A stretch of DNA of 64,000 nucleotides, from NCBI GenBank assembly GCA_043805435.1, contig JAZDHY010000119.1, forward strand, positions 38,020 through 102,019, written 5' to 3'. The stretch is from JAEXOD01 sp043805435. GTDB taxonomy: Bacteria > Bacteroidota > Ignavibacteria > Ignavibacteriales > Melioribacteraceae. Position numbers and translations under genes: made by a program. This document shows positions 55,038 through 63,877 of this stretch, piece after piece (positions within the stretch are counted from its first letter, which is position 1; each line of letters opens with the position of its first letter). The notes under the pieces were generated by a model, which did no database searches, was not told the DNA's origin, and saw nothing but the letters and a program-made list of their open reading frames with translations.

Positions 55038-56588
55038 ATGAAAAATTTGCCTATTGGAATACAAACATTTTCAAAGCTGGTTGAAAAAGATATGCTTTAC
55101 ATAGACAAGACAGAGCATATTTACAACTTAATAAACGAAGGCTCTTTCTATTTCCTCTCTCGTCCAAGAAGATTTGGGAAATCGCTGCTCCTATCTACTA
55201 TAAAATCTGTTTTTGAAGGAAAAAAAGACCTATTTAAAGGATTGTACATTTATGAAAAAAATGTATGGGCTTGTTATCCTGTTGTCCATTTAAGCATGTC
55301 CTCTTTTGCTTACAGCGAAACAGTAGAAATATTTAAAAAAGATATTGTATTTTCGCTGAATAATATAGGGCGTTTTTACAATATAATATTAGAAAATAAT
55401 ACAATAAGTGGAGCTTTTGGGGAGTTATTGCAAAAGTTAAGCCGGCAAAAAAAAGTTGTAATATTAATTGATGAATACGACAAACCGATTTTAGATTTTA
55501 TAACAAATTTATCAAAAGCAAAAGAAAATAGAGAAGTATTAAAAGAGTTTTACAGTGTAATAAAAGACAATGATGAGTATATAGAATTTTGTTTTATAAC
55601 AGGAGTTTCAAAGTTTAGCAAAACCTCTGTTTTTTCCGGCTTAAATAATCTTAAAGATATAACCATTGACTGGCGATATTCTACGATATGTGGATATACA
55701 CAAGATGAATTGGAGTTTAATTTTGCTGATAGATTCAAATACTTAAATGAAGAAAAAAATGTAAATATTAACGAACTGAAAGTTGAAATTAAAAAATGGT
55801 ATAACGGTTATAGTTGGGATGGGGAAAAAAAAGTTTATAATCCCTTTTCTATTTTGAATTATTTTGACAGCTATCGTTTTGACAATTATTGGTTTTCTAC
55901 AGGCACTCCGACTTTTTTAGTAGAAAAGTTTAAAGAATTGGGGCTTAAAATTGAAGATGTTAAAGAATTTAAAGTTGGTAAACTATTTTTTGATTCTTTT
56001 GATATAGAAAAAATGGATTATCGGTTCCTATTATTTCAGACAGGTTATTTGACAATAAAAAAAATTAGTGCTGATGGTAAAACCTTTACATTATGGTATC
56101 CAAACAATGAAGTTAAAGATGCGTTTTTAGCCTATATAGCTGCTTCGTTTGTTAATAAAAATCCCGGTGATATTGAATATATTAATACAAGGCTTAGGGA
56201 AAGTTTAAAAAACAATAAAATTGATGAGTTTATTTTAATACTAAAAAGTTTAATTTCGGGTATTCCTTATAGTATTCACTTAAGTTACGAAGCCTATTAT
56301 CACTCGATGTTTTATTTGATAATGGAACTTGTAGGCATAGATATGGAGGTGGAGAAGTCTACAATTAAAGGAAGGATTGATGGTGTTATAGAGTTTGAAG
56401 AAAATATTTATATTATTGAGTTTAAATTTTTACCGGATAAAAAAGATACAGAAAAAATACTGGCGTTGGCAATTGAACAAATCCGAACAAAAGAGTATTT
56501 TGTTCCATATCTGAATAAAAAGAAAACAATTTATTTTTTAGCAATAACAATTAATAAAGACACAATTGCATATAAAATAGGCAACTAA
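55038..56588 (+). CDS. AAA-ATPase-like protein with C-terminal PD-(D/E)XK nuclease domain
   Basis: A 516-residue protein of the widespread AAA-ATPase-like/DUF1703 type. The opening LPIGIQTFSKLVEKDMLYID and FLSRPRRFGKSLLLSTI (Walker A-like, about residues 37-53) and ILIDEYDKPI (Walker B, about 143-152) define the ATPase part. GRIDGVIEFEENIYIIEFKF near residues 440-460 gives the D-(x)n-ExK core of the PD-(D/E)XK nuclease fold. These genes occur in many copies in some genomes and behave like selfish or defence elements; their function is not established. It sits 38 bases before sbcD, which has its own strong ribosome site. Confidence 0.9.
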   Translation: MKNLPIGIQTFSKLVEKDMLYIDKTEHIYNLINEGSFYFLSRPRRFGKSLLLSTIKSVFEGKKDLFKGLYIYEKNVWACYPVVHLSMSSFAYSETVEIFKKDIVFSLNNIGRFYNIILENNTISGAFGELLQKLSRQKKVVILIDEYDKPILDFITNLSKAKENREVLKEFYSVIKDNDEYIEFCFITGVSKFSKTSVFSGLNNLKDITIDWRYSTICGYTQDELEFNFADRFKYLNEEKNVNINELKVEIKKWYNGYSWDGEKKVYNPFSILNYFDSYRFDNYWFSTGTPTFLVEKFKELGLKIEDVKEFKVGKLFFDSFDIEKMDYRFLLFQTGYLTIKKISADGKTFTLWYPNNEVKDAFLAYIAASFVNKNPGDIEYINTRLRESLKNNKIDEFILILKSLISGIPYSIHLSYEAYYHSMFYLIMELVGIDMEVEKSTIKGRIDGVIEFEENIYIIEFKFLPDKKDTEKILALAIEQIRTKEYFVPYLNKKKTIYFLAITINKDTIAYKIGN

Positions 56589-56626
56589 TATTTATGATGT
56601 GCCTATATTATTAAGGAGGATTTTTA

Positions 56627-57769
56627 ATGCCGTTTAAGTTTATACATGTTAGTGATACACACCTTGGTTTTTCAGATTTGGAAATTATGGATGAAAATGA
56701 AAAATACAATATAAGAGAAGAAGACGTATATAACAGCTTTGCAAAAGTTATAGACTTCGCAATTGAAAATAAAATTGATTTTATTATACATTCGGGGGAT
56801 ATTTTTCATCGTTCGTCTCCTAGTAATAGAGCTTTAGTGTTTTTAAGCCGGCAGTTAAGCAGACTTGAGGAATTCAAAATTCCCTTATATATAATAGCCG
56901 GAAATCACGATTTCCCAAAATCAGTTTTTACAACTCCAGTTTATAATCTTTTTGATTCATTTAAGTACACTAAAATATTCTTTTCTGAAAACTATACGGT
57001 TTATGATAACGGTTTTTGTTATTTACATACACTTCCGCATATTAATAATGAAACCAAGTTTAATGAAGAAGCTCTAAAAATATGTATAACTAATACAGAT
57101 AAGCCTAATATTTTAATAACTCATGTTTCAATGCCAAATTATCTTATGGAAGAATACGGTGAAAGGGTATTTCCGGCAGAAAAACTGGAGTACTTGATTA
57201 ACTTTGATTATGTAGCGTTAGGACATTGGCATAAATTTAAACATCTAAAAAGTTATGGCAATGTGTATTATTCAGGCTCAACCGAAAGATTTTCGGATAA
57301 AGAAACCGAATATCAAAAAGTGTTTTTGTTATGCAAATACGATACTGAACTTACAGTAAAGGAAGTGAATATTGACGGCAGATTAATGAAAAACATTAAA
57401 ATAAAAGATTGTTACAATAAAGATAAAAATACTATTATTAACGAAATATTGGCAAATATAAACAATTTAGATATAAAAGGCGGAATTTTTACTATTCATC
57501 TGCTGGATATGGCACAACTGCAGATTTACGAAATTGGTAAAAACGATTTTTCTGAAATATTAAAAGATACATTGTTTTACAACATCACCAAAACAATTAA
57601 AGGAAGCGATGAAAAAATTGTGTTAGACAGTTTGTCTTTCGATTTACGCGATTATCTAAACGAGGAGTTAAAAAAGAATTTTACAGATAATAAAGAATAT
57701 TCTGAGGTTTTTAGTTTAACCCGAAATATATTGGATGAAATTGAAGAGGAGGAATTAAATGAGGATTAA
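56627..57769 (+). CDS. sbcD: exonuclease subunit SbcD (Mre11 family)
   Basis: A 380-residue metallo-phosphoesterase. All Mre11/SbcD metal-binding motifs are present: HVSDTHLG (residues 6-13), HSGDIFH (about 61-67), AGNHDFP (about 97-103), THVSMPN (about 165) and LGHWHKF (about 200-206). With SbcC it cuts hairpins and protein-blocked DNA ends. A very strong ribosome site (AAGGAGG) lies eight bases before the ATG. Its 3' end overlaps sbcC by 11 bases, as expected for a two-subunit nuclease. Confidence 0.95.
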   Translation: MPFKFIHVSDTHLGFSDLEIMDENEKYNIREEDVYNSFAKVIDFAIENKIDFIIHSGDIFHRSSPSNRALVFLSRQLSRLEEFKIPLYIIAGNHDFPKSVFTTPVYNLFDSFKYTKIFFSENYTVYDNGFCYLHTLPHINNETKFNEEALKICITNTDKPNILITHVSMPNYLMEEYGERVFPAEKLEYLINFDYVALGHWHKFKHLKSYGNVYYSGSTERFSDKETEYQKVFLLCKYDTELTVKEVNIDGRLMKNIKIKDCYNKDKNTIINEILANINNLDIKGGIFTIHLLDMAQLQIYEIGKNDFSEILKDTLFYNITKTIKGSDEKIVLDSLSFDLRDYLNEELKKNFTDNKEYSEVFSLTRNILDEIEEEELNED

Positions 57770-60164
57770 TAAATTAATTTTAGAAAATTTCAAACAATAT
57801 AAAAGCTGCGAAATTATTTTTCCGGATGGCTTGCTTGGATTTGTAGGAAAAAACGGAGCAGGGAAATCAACAATATTTGAAGCAATCTATTTAGCTTTAT
57901 ATGGAAAATACGGACAAAATAACGATAGGATGAAAAACGATTTTGCAACAAGCAAAGAACCTATAGTTATTGAATTGCATTTTGAAGATAATAACACCAC
58001 TTATAAAATAATAAGAGAGTTTAGAGGTAAAGGGCTGACCGCAAAAGCAGAGTTGTTTTTTGGTGATAATGAGATATCGGATATTGTTGGGGTAACGGAT
58101 GTTAATAAAAAGGTGACAAAAATATTAAAAATAGATGCAGTAAATTTTAAGAATTCTTTTTTTTCAGAGCAAAAAGAGGTTACAGCCTTAATTGATTTAA
58201 AAACAGGAGACAGACAAAAACAGCTGCGTAAAATGCTAGGCCTTGCCAGGTTGGATAAACTTGGCGATAAAATAAACGCAAAAAGTAATGAAATGAAAAT
58301 TAACTTAAAAAATCTTGAATCTCGTTTGTTAAATGAAATTAAAATAGAAGAATTAAACAATCTTTTACAAGAAAAAAAAGAAGAAAAAAGCGTTCTAATA
58401 AATAATATTAAAAACGTTGGGATAGTTTTAACAAACGCCCTTGATGATTACGAAAATAGCAAGGTTAAAGTAATAAATGCCGAAAAAATAAAAGAAAATT
58501 TTAAAAAATTAGAATCGGAAAATAAGGTTGTCAACTCAAAAATTAACTTGTTAGATGAAAATATTAAAAATTTAGAGAAAAAATTAATTGAATTAAATAA
58601 TAATAAAGTCGAATTAAATGAATTATTGCCGCAAAAACAGCAATACGAAAAAACATTGTTGAAATATGAGGAATTATTGGGTGAACAAAACTTGTTTACA
58701 AAAAAGAACAATTTATTGGAAAAAATTGCTGAAAGCAAAATAACAATAGATAAAAAAAACTTGGAAATTGAGAACCTTAATGTTTTATTATTATCATTTG
58801 ACGGTTTAGAAACAAAAATTGAAAAGAATATTTTACAAAAAACCGCACTAGAAAACTTATTAAATGCTTCTAATAGAACAAAGACAGAAATATTTTCGCA
58901 TATTTCCACAATTACAAAGGAAATTAAGGAAAAAACTATACGAATTAATAAATTAAAAGAACTTGGAGTTGGTTCACCATGCCCCGAATGCCAAAGGCCG
59001 TTGGGGGAAGAATACTATGGTACTTTATATAACACATATATTACGGCAATAAATGATCTTAATAAATTAAAGATTGAAAAAGAGAATCTGTATGGTACTA
59101 TTGAAGAAGAAATAAACAAAAACAAGACGGAACTTCAAAAACTTACAGACGATTTTATGAAATTAAACAGGGCTATAAGCGACAAAAAAAATTGTGTTAA
59201 TAATTTAAATGATTGCGAATATTTAAAACAAAACGCCAATAAAAATTTATTACTATTTGAGCAGGAATATTTGAATTATAAAGATGTAACTTTTGATGAG
59301 GCTGAATTAAAAGAGATAAAAAATGAAAAAGAGATATTAAAAAAAATAAACGATAAATATCTTGCAATAGAATCGTTAATTACGCAAATACCCGAATATG
59401 AAAATAATAAAAGCAAGGCTGCTGCTGTTTTATTGGAATACAGGCAAAAAAATACTGAAATAAACAAATTGATTAATCAAATAAGCTATAATGAAGATGA
59501 ATTTTTAAAAATAAAAGAGGAAAGGGAGAATAACGAAAAAAGAGTAAAACAAATTGAACAAGAAGTCCATAAGTACCAATTGGATGACAGGGAAACCTCA
59601 AATCAAATTAAGCTTATTGAAAAAGATTTGGCCGATAATAATAAAATATTGGAAGAGGTGAATGTTTGCAAAAAAGAAACTTTTACATATGAAAAGTTAA
59701 TCTCTTTTATTAAGGATTTTAAAACCAAACTCACTTCACACGAACTGCCGGCAATTTCGGATATAGCAAATAAACTTTTTGCTGAAATAACAAAAGGAAG
59801 ATATTTTGGCTTAGCCATAAATGAGGATTTTTCCTTTTCGGTGATACGAGATAACAATAATGTACCTCTTGAAACACTTTCGGGTGGAGAAAAGGACTTA
59901 GCCAGTATTTGTTTAAGAATAGCTATAAGTAAAAGAATTGCAGCTCTTGCAGGAAGAAAAAATATGGGATTCCTTGCTTTGGATGAAGTGTTTAGCAGCC
60001 AAGACCAAAACAGACGAGAGGAATTAATAAATACTTTTCAGGCAATATCCAAAGATTTTAAGCAAATATTTGTAATTACGCATAATCAGGATGTTGAGGA
60101 AGTGTTTCCAAGTAGATTGGTAATTCAAAAAACAGGGAATTATAGCTATGCAAACCTTATATAA
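57759..60164 (+). CDS. sbcC: exonuclease subunit SbcC (Rad50 family)
   Basis: An 801-residue SMC-like ATPase, partner of SbcD. The N-terminal Walker A loop GKNGAGKST lies at about residues 31-39. Two long coiled-coil arms flank the zinc hook, GSPCPECQRPLG at about residues 405-416, where two chains join. The C-terminal half brings the ABC signature LSGGEKDLASI and Walker B FLALDEVFSS (about residues 705-755). The arms are shorter than in E. coli SbcC (1048 residues), giving a compact Rad50-like size. Start is inside the end of sbcD. Confidence 0.94.
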   Translation: MRINKLILENFKQYKSCEIIFPDGLLGFVGKNGAGKSTIFEAIYLALYGKYGQNNDRMKNDFATSKEPIVIELHFEDNNTTYKIIREFRGKGLTAKAELFFGDNEISDIVGVTDVNKKVTKILKIDAVNFKNSFFSEQKEVTALIDLKTGDRQKQLRKMLGLARLDKLGDKINAKSNEMKINLKNLESRLLNEIKIEELNNLLQEKKEEKSVLINNIKNVGIVLTNALDDYENSKVKVINAEKIKENFKKLESENKVVNSKINLLDENIKNLEKKLIELNNNKVELNELLPQKQQYEKTLLKYEELLGEQNLFTKKNNLLEKIAESKITIDKKNLEIENLNVLLLSFDGLETKIEKNILQKTALENLLNASNRTKTEIFSHISTITKEIKEKTIRINKLKELGVGSPCPECQRPLGEEYYGTLYNTYITAINDLNKLKIEKENLYGTIEEEINKNKTELQKLTDDFMKLNRAISDKKNCVNNLNDCEYLKQNANKNLLLFEQEYLNYKDVTFDEAELKEIKNEKEILKKINDKYLAIESLITQIPEYENNKSKAAAVLLEYRQKNTEINKLINQISYNEDEFLKIKEERENNEKRVKQIEQEVHKYQLDDRETSNQIKLIEKDLADNNKILEEVNVCKKETFTYEKLISFIKDFKTKLTSHELPAISDIANKLFAEITKGRYFGLAINEDFSFSVIRDNNNVPLETLSGGEKDLASICLRIAISKRIAALAGRKNMGFLALDEVFSSQDQNRREELINTFQAISKDFKQIFVITHNQDVEEVFPSRLVIQKTGNYSYANLI

Positions 60165-60190
60165 GAACCTTCAAGTATTTAATAATAAGA

Positions 60191-60221
60191 TAATAAGATA
60201 AAAATATTAAATATCTTATTA
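60191..60221. promoter_or_regulatory. AT-rich inverted repeat upstream of the Rrf2 gene
   Basis: A 10-bp perfect inverted repeat, taataagata and tatcttatta, separated by 11 bases, between sbcC and the Rrf2 regulator gene and just upstream of a TTGACA element. It could be an autoregulatory operator for the Rrf2 protein, or a weak hairpin ending sbcC. Confidence 0.35.
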
Positions 60222-60227
60222 TAAATC

Positions 60228-60256
60228 TTGACATAAAGCTCTTATTTACTTATTTT
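60228..60256 (+). promoter_or_regulatory. candidate promoter TTGACA-N17-TATTTT
   Basis: TTGACA at 60228-60233 and TATTTT after 17 bases resemble a classical sigma-70 promoter. It lies about 70 bases before the Rrf2 gene. This form is unlike the TAnnTTTG elements elsewhere in the window, so it is tentative. Confidence 0.3.
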
Positions 60257-60322
60257 AATATTAGATAAATAGCTCCACAAATAATTTTTTTATTTTATTA
60301 ACCTAATTAAGAGTGTTGACAG

Positions 60323-60751
60323 ATGATTTACACCAAAACGGGTGAATATGCTATACGAGCAATATTATTTTTAGCGCGCCAGCCAAAGGGAAGTTTAATA
60401 ATGTCTTCAGAAATTGCCGAAAGTGAAGAAATTCCTGCACATTATTTGGCAAAAATATTGCAAAGAATGGCAAAATACGGCTATGTTGATTCATTTAAAG
60501 GACGTGGCGGCGGATTTAAAATTACCGAGTTGGCACTGAAAAGTTCAATTCTGGAAATTGTTGAAAGAATAGAGGGCCCAATTATTAATTTAAAATGCGT
60601 TACCGGATTAAAAGAATGTTCTGATGAATTCCCTTGTCCTTTACATGAAGAATGGGCGGATTTGCGTAACAGGATTTATAATCTTATCTCCAGTAAATCA
60701 GTTCAAGAAGTTGCCGAAAAATATTCACAAACTTTGCGCAAAACAATTTAA
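60323..60751 (+). CDS. Rrf2-family regulator with IscR-like Fe-S ligands
   Basis: A 142-residue winged-helix regulator. The N-terminus YTKTGEYAIRAILFLAR, the recognition-helix part PAHYLAKILQRMAKYGYVDS and the wing GRGGGFKI define Rrf2. Three cysteines at residues 92, 99 and 105 and a histidine at 108 (CPLH) closely copy the C92-C98-C104-H107 ligand set of E. coli IscR, so it probably binds an iron-sulfur cluster and senses Fe-S status, oxygen or nitric oxide. No isc/suf operon is adjacent. Length is slightly shorter than IscR (162). Confidence 0.9.
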   Translation: MIYTKTGEYAIRAILFLARQPKGSLIMSSEIAESEEIPAHYLAKILQRMAKYGYVDSFKGRGGGFKITELALKSSILEIVERIEGPIINLKCVTGLKECSDEFPCPLHEEWADLRNRIYNLISSKSVQEVAEKYSQTLRKTI

Positions 60752-60758
60752 CTTTATT

Positions 60759-60800
60759 AAGTAATTTAAGACCTGCAAATTTAGCGGGTCTTTATTACTT
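60759..60800. terminator. bidirectional terminator between convergent genes
   Basis: A long imperfect stem with core agacctgc/gcgggtct (one G-T pair) and loop aaattta, extended outward by aagtaat/attactt. It lies between the Rrf2 gene and the minus-strand gene, and overlaps the stop of the latter. Confidence 0.7.
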
Positions 60801-61232
60801 AATTTTACTTCTATTATCATTTAAATACATCTTAACAAAATTTAAATCGTTACACAATAAATATAAATTTTGCAGACTATCGGATTTTAATAAATAATAT
60901 TTTTCCTCAAATATTGAATTTAAAAAATTACTACCATGCAGGCTAATTTCCTTTAAGCAGTTTACTACTATTATTGTATTGTCTTTAAGTTCGTTTTTAA
61001 TTTTGTTAAAATAACTCTCGTCAAATTTATTATCGCTGTTTTGGATTATTTTTAAAAGGCCGGTGATAACTTTTGAGCTGAATAATAATTTATTAAAAAC
61101 ATCAATTAAATTATTTTCAATAACAATTTCAAACAATCTTTCTATATCTTCATGGCTGTTAATTCTGTTGTTGGAAAATGATTGAATATCGAGTAATAAT
61201 TCTTTTGCCGATTTATTGTTTATCATGTTCAT
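60795..61232 (-). CDS. small helical hypothetical protein
   Basis: A 145-residue soluble, helical protein rich in Asn, Leu and Ile, with no signal or membrane helix. Repeating helix pairs (LFEIVIENNLIDVFNKLLFS, ITGLLKIIQNSDNKF) suggest an armadillo/HEAT-like or TPR-like fold. It converges with the Rrf2 gene and shares its terminator. The start could also be the methionine two codons downstream. No family is recognised. Confidence 0.55.
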   Translation of the reverse strand: MNMINNKSAKELLLDIQSFSNNRINSHEDIERLFEIVIENNLIDVFNKLLFSSKVITGLLKIIQNSDNKFDESYFNKIKNELKDNTIIVVNCLKEISLHGSNFLNSIFEEKYYLLKSDSLQNLYLLCNDLNFVKMYLNDNRSKIK

Positions 61233-62057
61233 AATAATTACGTGTGATTATTTAGAAAATTTATTCCAAATTTACCATTTTATTTTAAATTAAACACTTG
61301 CTTTATTTTTATAATTACTAAAAAATTATAAAAGGCGTTAAACCTAATTTATAATGTCAAGAAATATTTATCTGAACCTGTTAAAAACATTTAAGTTATT
61401 TATCTTTATAACTTGTTGCGTGTTAATTACAAAAATGGATAGTAAATGTAAAAGTTTATTTCCGAAATATTTTTATTAAGACAAATAATCTTTATATAAT
61501 GCTGAGTATTAATAGTATAATAAAATATATTTATAATTACAATACCTATACCGGTTAAGTAAATTGTAATGCACTTAATGCTTTTTATTAAATAATGCAA
61601 AACATACATGAGGAAATATAAAGCCTATATACTTTTTTTATGCAGACAAACAATGTGATTTAAATCACAATACAAATATATCCCCACTTTGCTACAGTAA
61701 GGAATTTAAATACATCCCCATAATGCTTTGCAGATGAGTTATTGCCTAGTTGAATACATTATTTAACTGTATGTGTTACAATACTTTAGGGTACCCAAAA
61801 TATATATAGAATATCAAGTGCATAAAAAAAGCGAAAAAAAATATTTTGCATTATGAAAAAATTGTATTATATTGAAACTCGATTAAAAAATGATTGTTAA
61901 AATATCTTAAATCGAAGCTCGTTGACACATTGAATATCCGGAGTCAAGATGGAAATATATTTTTAGTGATTACCCAATATTTTTAAAATTAATGTTAAAA
62001 ACAAAATATTGAGATAAGCTAAATAAATGTAAACAACCACAATTTAAGAGGTTTTAC
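61233..62057. other. long AT-rich intergenic region with operator and short direct repeats
   Basis: No gene is supported in 825 bases. It contains a perfect CRP/FNR-type palindrome (61654-61669) followed by two related 20-22-base segments at 61678-61697 and 61712-61733, both with an atcccca start and a ttgc/ctttgcag end. The short open frames here are AT-rich and without a family. Confidence 0.5.
61654..61669. promoter_or_regulatory. perfect CRP/FNR-family operator palindrome
   Basis: tgtgatttaaatcaca is a perfect 16-base palindrome and an exact TGTGA-N6-TCACA match. It lies about 390 bases before rlpA and about 420 bases before the divergent helical-protein gene, so its target is not certain. 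Confidence 0.6.
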
Positions 62058-62540
62058 TTGAGTAAAAGGAAAAAATATTTATTATTAGTTTTACTTGGGG
62101 GCAAAATTTTGTTGGTTCTGTTATTTGTTTTTGTTATAAGTGCAGAAAATAATGCATCGGAAAGTATGACAAAATTTATTGAAATAAAGAACGGACTAAA
62201 TGTTTCTTTTATTGATAAGGGAACAATAACAGCAACGTGGTATGGCAATGAATTCCATGGAAATTTTACCGCCAATGGAGAAATATATAATCAAAATAGC
62301 CTAACGGCTGCACATAAAACACTTCCGTTTGGTACGTTGTTAAAACTTACCAATGAAAAAAACGGAAAAAGTGTTGTGGTTCGTATTAACGACAGAGGAC
62401 CTTTTAGCAAAGGAAGAGAATTGGACGTCTCAAAAAAAGCAGCTACAGAACTTGGTATTATAAACCGTGGTTTTGCCAAGCTGTTTACACAACAGATTAT
62501 ACTGCAAAATAACAGCAACCGGCTTGTATCAAACTATTAA
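62058..62540 (+). CDS. rlpA: RlpA-like double-psi beta-barrel protein
   Basis: A 160-residue exported protein starting at TTG with AGAGG eight bases upstream. An N-terminal hydrophobic segment (about residues 7-27) serves as signal or anchor; there is no lipobox cysteine. The RlpA core follows: TATWYGNEFHGNFTANGE, LTAAHKTLPFGTLLKL, VVRINDRGPF and RELDVSKKAATELGI, including the conserved catalytic-type aspartate in NDRGPF. RlpA proteins act on, or bind, septal peptidoglycan glycan strands lacking stem peptides. There is no C-terminal SPOR domain, so septal targeting would need another factor. Confidence 0.9.
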   Translation: MSKRKKYLLLVLLGGKILLVLLFVFVISAENNASESMTKFIEIKNGLNVSFIDKGTITATWYGNEFHGNFTANGEIYNQNSLTAAHKTLPFGTLLKLTNEKNGKSVVVRINDRGPFSKGRELDVSKKAATELGIINRGFAKLFTQQIILQNNSNRLVSNY

Positions 62541-62648
62541 TAAATCACAAAAAATATAAAAATAAAATTTGCAAAAATTAATTAACTTTTGTAATTTCAT
62601 TCGTGTTTTATAATATATATCACAATAAACAATCTAAGGAGTTCTGTT

Positions 62649-63158
62649 ATGAAAAAAGTATTAGCTACTTTATTTATTTTATTGTTAGTAGTTGGTTTTA
62701 CAAATGCACAACCTAAAAATTATATTGGTGCCGGTGTAGAAATTGGTATGGCTTCCGGCAATTTTGCCGATGCTTTAGATCTTTCGGCCGGATTTGGTGG
62801 ATCTGCAAGATACGAAATGTCTTTAAGTCCAAACATGGCCGGTTACGGAAGTGTTGGTTATTTATCATGGGGCGGTGATAATTATACATTGAGTGCAGTA
62901 GTTATAATGGCAGGTGGTAAATATTATTTTGTACCTAATATTTATGGTGTAGCTGAAGTAGGTTATTCTTCTTTTAGTTTATCTGTTGACGGTGGTGGAA
63001 CTGCATACGACCTTGATAGCAAAATAGGTTTTGGTGTCGGTGCCGGAATTGAAGTTCCTGTTGGCTCGATGATGTTAGATCTTACAGCAATGTATAAACT
63101 TGCTGCTACAGATTTTAATTATATTGATATTAGAGCCGGATTAAAATTCGCTTTATAA
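62649..63158 (+). CDS. small outer-membrane beta-barrel protein
   Basis: A 169-residue protein with a clear signal peptide (MKKVLATLFILLLVVGFTNA) and eight or so amphipathic strands rich in Gly, Ala and Tyr, ending IDIRAGLKFAL. This is the pattern of small eight-stranded barrels of the OmpX/OmpW/OmpA-barrel group. A strong ribosome site AAGGAG precedes the ATG. It lies about 110 bases after rlpA and ends at a terminator. Function beyond an outer-membrane barrel cannot be named. Confidence 0.8.
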   Translation: MKKVLATLFILLLVVGFTNAQPKNYIGAGVEIGMASGNFADALDLSAGFGGSARYEMSLSPNMAGYGSVGYLSWGGDNYTLSAVVIMAGGKYYFVPNIYGVAEVGYSSFSLSVDGGGTAYDLDSKIGFGVGAGIEVPVGSMMLDLTAMYKLAATDFNYIDIRAGLKFAL

Positions 63159-63181
63159 GATTAAGATTAAAATTAAATAAA

Positions 63182-63214
63182 ACAAAGGCTGTTCTACAAT
63201 TGAGCAGCCTTTGT
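63182..63214. terminator. bidirectional terminator between beta-barrel and kinase genes
   Basis: A 13-bp stem (acaaaggctg core with cagcctttgt, extended by three pairs including one G-T) around a 7-base loop, followed by caatttt. It sits between the stops of two convergent genes. Confidence 0.85.
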
Positions 63215-63238
63215 CAATTTTAAACACAATAAAAAGTT

Positions 63239-63877
63239 TCAAATCTCAAGCTTAAATATTAAATTTACAGTTGTGCCTATATTTTTTTTGGTTTCAATAT
63301 TAAATATAACTTCATTAAGATCACAAAACCTTTTGGAAATTGCAAGACCTAAACCGTTTCCTTCAAATCTTCTTGTATATCCTTCATCTTCCTGCGTAAA
63401 CGGTTTGTAAATAGTATCAAGATATTTTTCGGCAATGCCAATACCAGTATCTATAATGCTAATAAGTAAAGTATCCTCAGTATCATTATTAATAATTATT
63501 TTAATGCTTCCGCTTTTTGTATATTTTACGGCATTATCCAAAACATTATCCAAAACTTGCATTATCGAATCTTTATCAATACAAATATTTTGTATAAAAG
63601 CGTTATTTTCTATTTGCAATAAAAGTCCCTTTTTATGTGCTTCTTTTTTATATGTATCAACCAAAGGTTCCAAAATATCACAAATAATAAGCACCGGCTT
63701 TTTTTCGATATGGTAAATATTTTGCTGCAATTCCGACATAGTAACAATCATTTCAATTGTTCTAATTAATCTGCGGGATGCGGAATTAATTGCAAAATAT
63801 AATTCGTTATCTTCATTTAATATTCCTTCATCTTCCTTATCCATCTGAATTAAATTAAGATAATCACCGATTTTCAT
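63239..63877 (-). CDS. histidine kinase catalytic domain, 5'-truncated
   Basis: A 212-residue fragment-like protein holding a complete kinase ATP-binding domain: N box QVLDNVLDNAVKYT, G1 DTGIGIA, F box YKPFTQEDE and G2 GNGLGLAISKRF. The first residues (GDYLNLIQ) match the part of the dimerisation helix that normally follows the phosphorylated histidine, but the HEIRTP-type histidine motif is absent. An in-frame stop lies six codons upstream of the ATG. No sensor domain is encoded. It is probably the remains of a larger sensor kinase, broken by deletion, frameshift or insertion near 63.88-63.9 kb. Confidence 0.8.
   Translation of the reverse strand: MKIGDYLNLIQMDKEDEGILNEDNELYFAINSASRRLIRTIEMIVTMSELQQNIYHIEKKPVLIICDILEPLVDTYKKEAHKKGLLLQIENNAFIQNICIDKDSIMQVLDNVLDNAVKYTKSGSIKIIINNDTEDTLLISIIDTGIGIAEKYLDTIYKPFTQEDEGYTRRFEGNGLGLAISKRFCDLNEVIFNIETKKNIGTTVNLIFKLEI

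Noticed and set aside
61427..61609. Open frame of 60 codons on the minus strand
   Set aside because: Ile/Tyr-rich translation of plain AT-rich DNA, no start signal, no partner gene.
61922..61945. TTGACA upstream of rlpA as a promoter
   Set aside because: No acceptable -10 or -7 element follows at a suitable distance.
62612..62632. Possible CRP/FNR site before the small beta-barrel gene
   Set aside because: Only the right half-site (TCACA) is present; the left half does not match.
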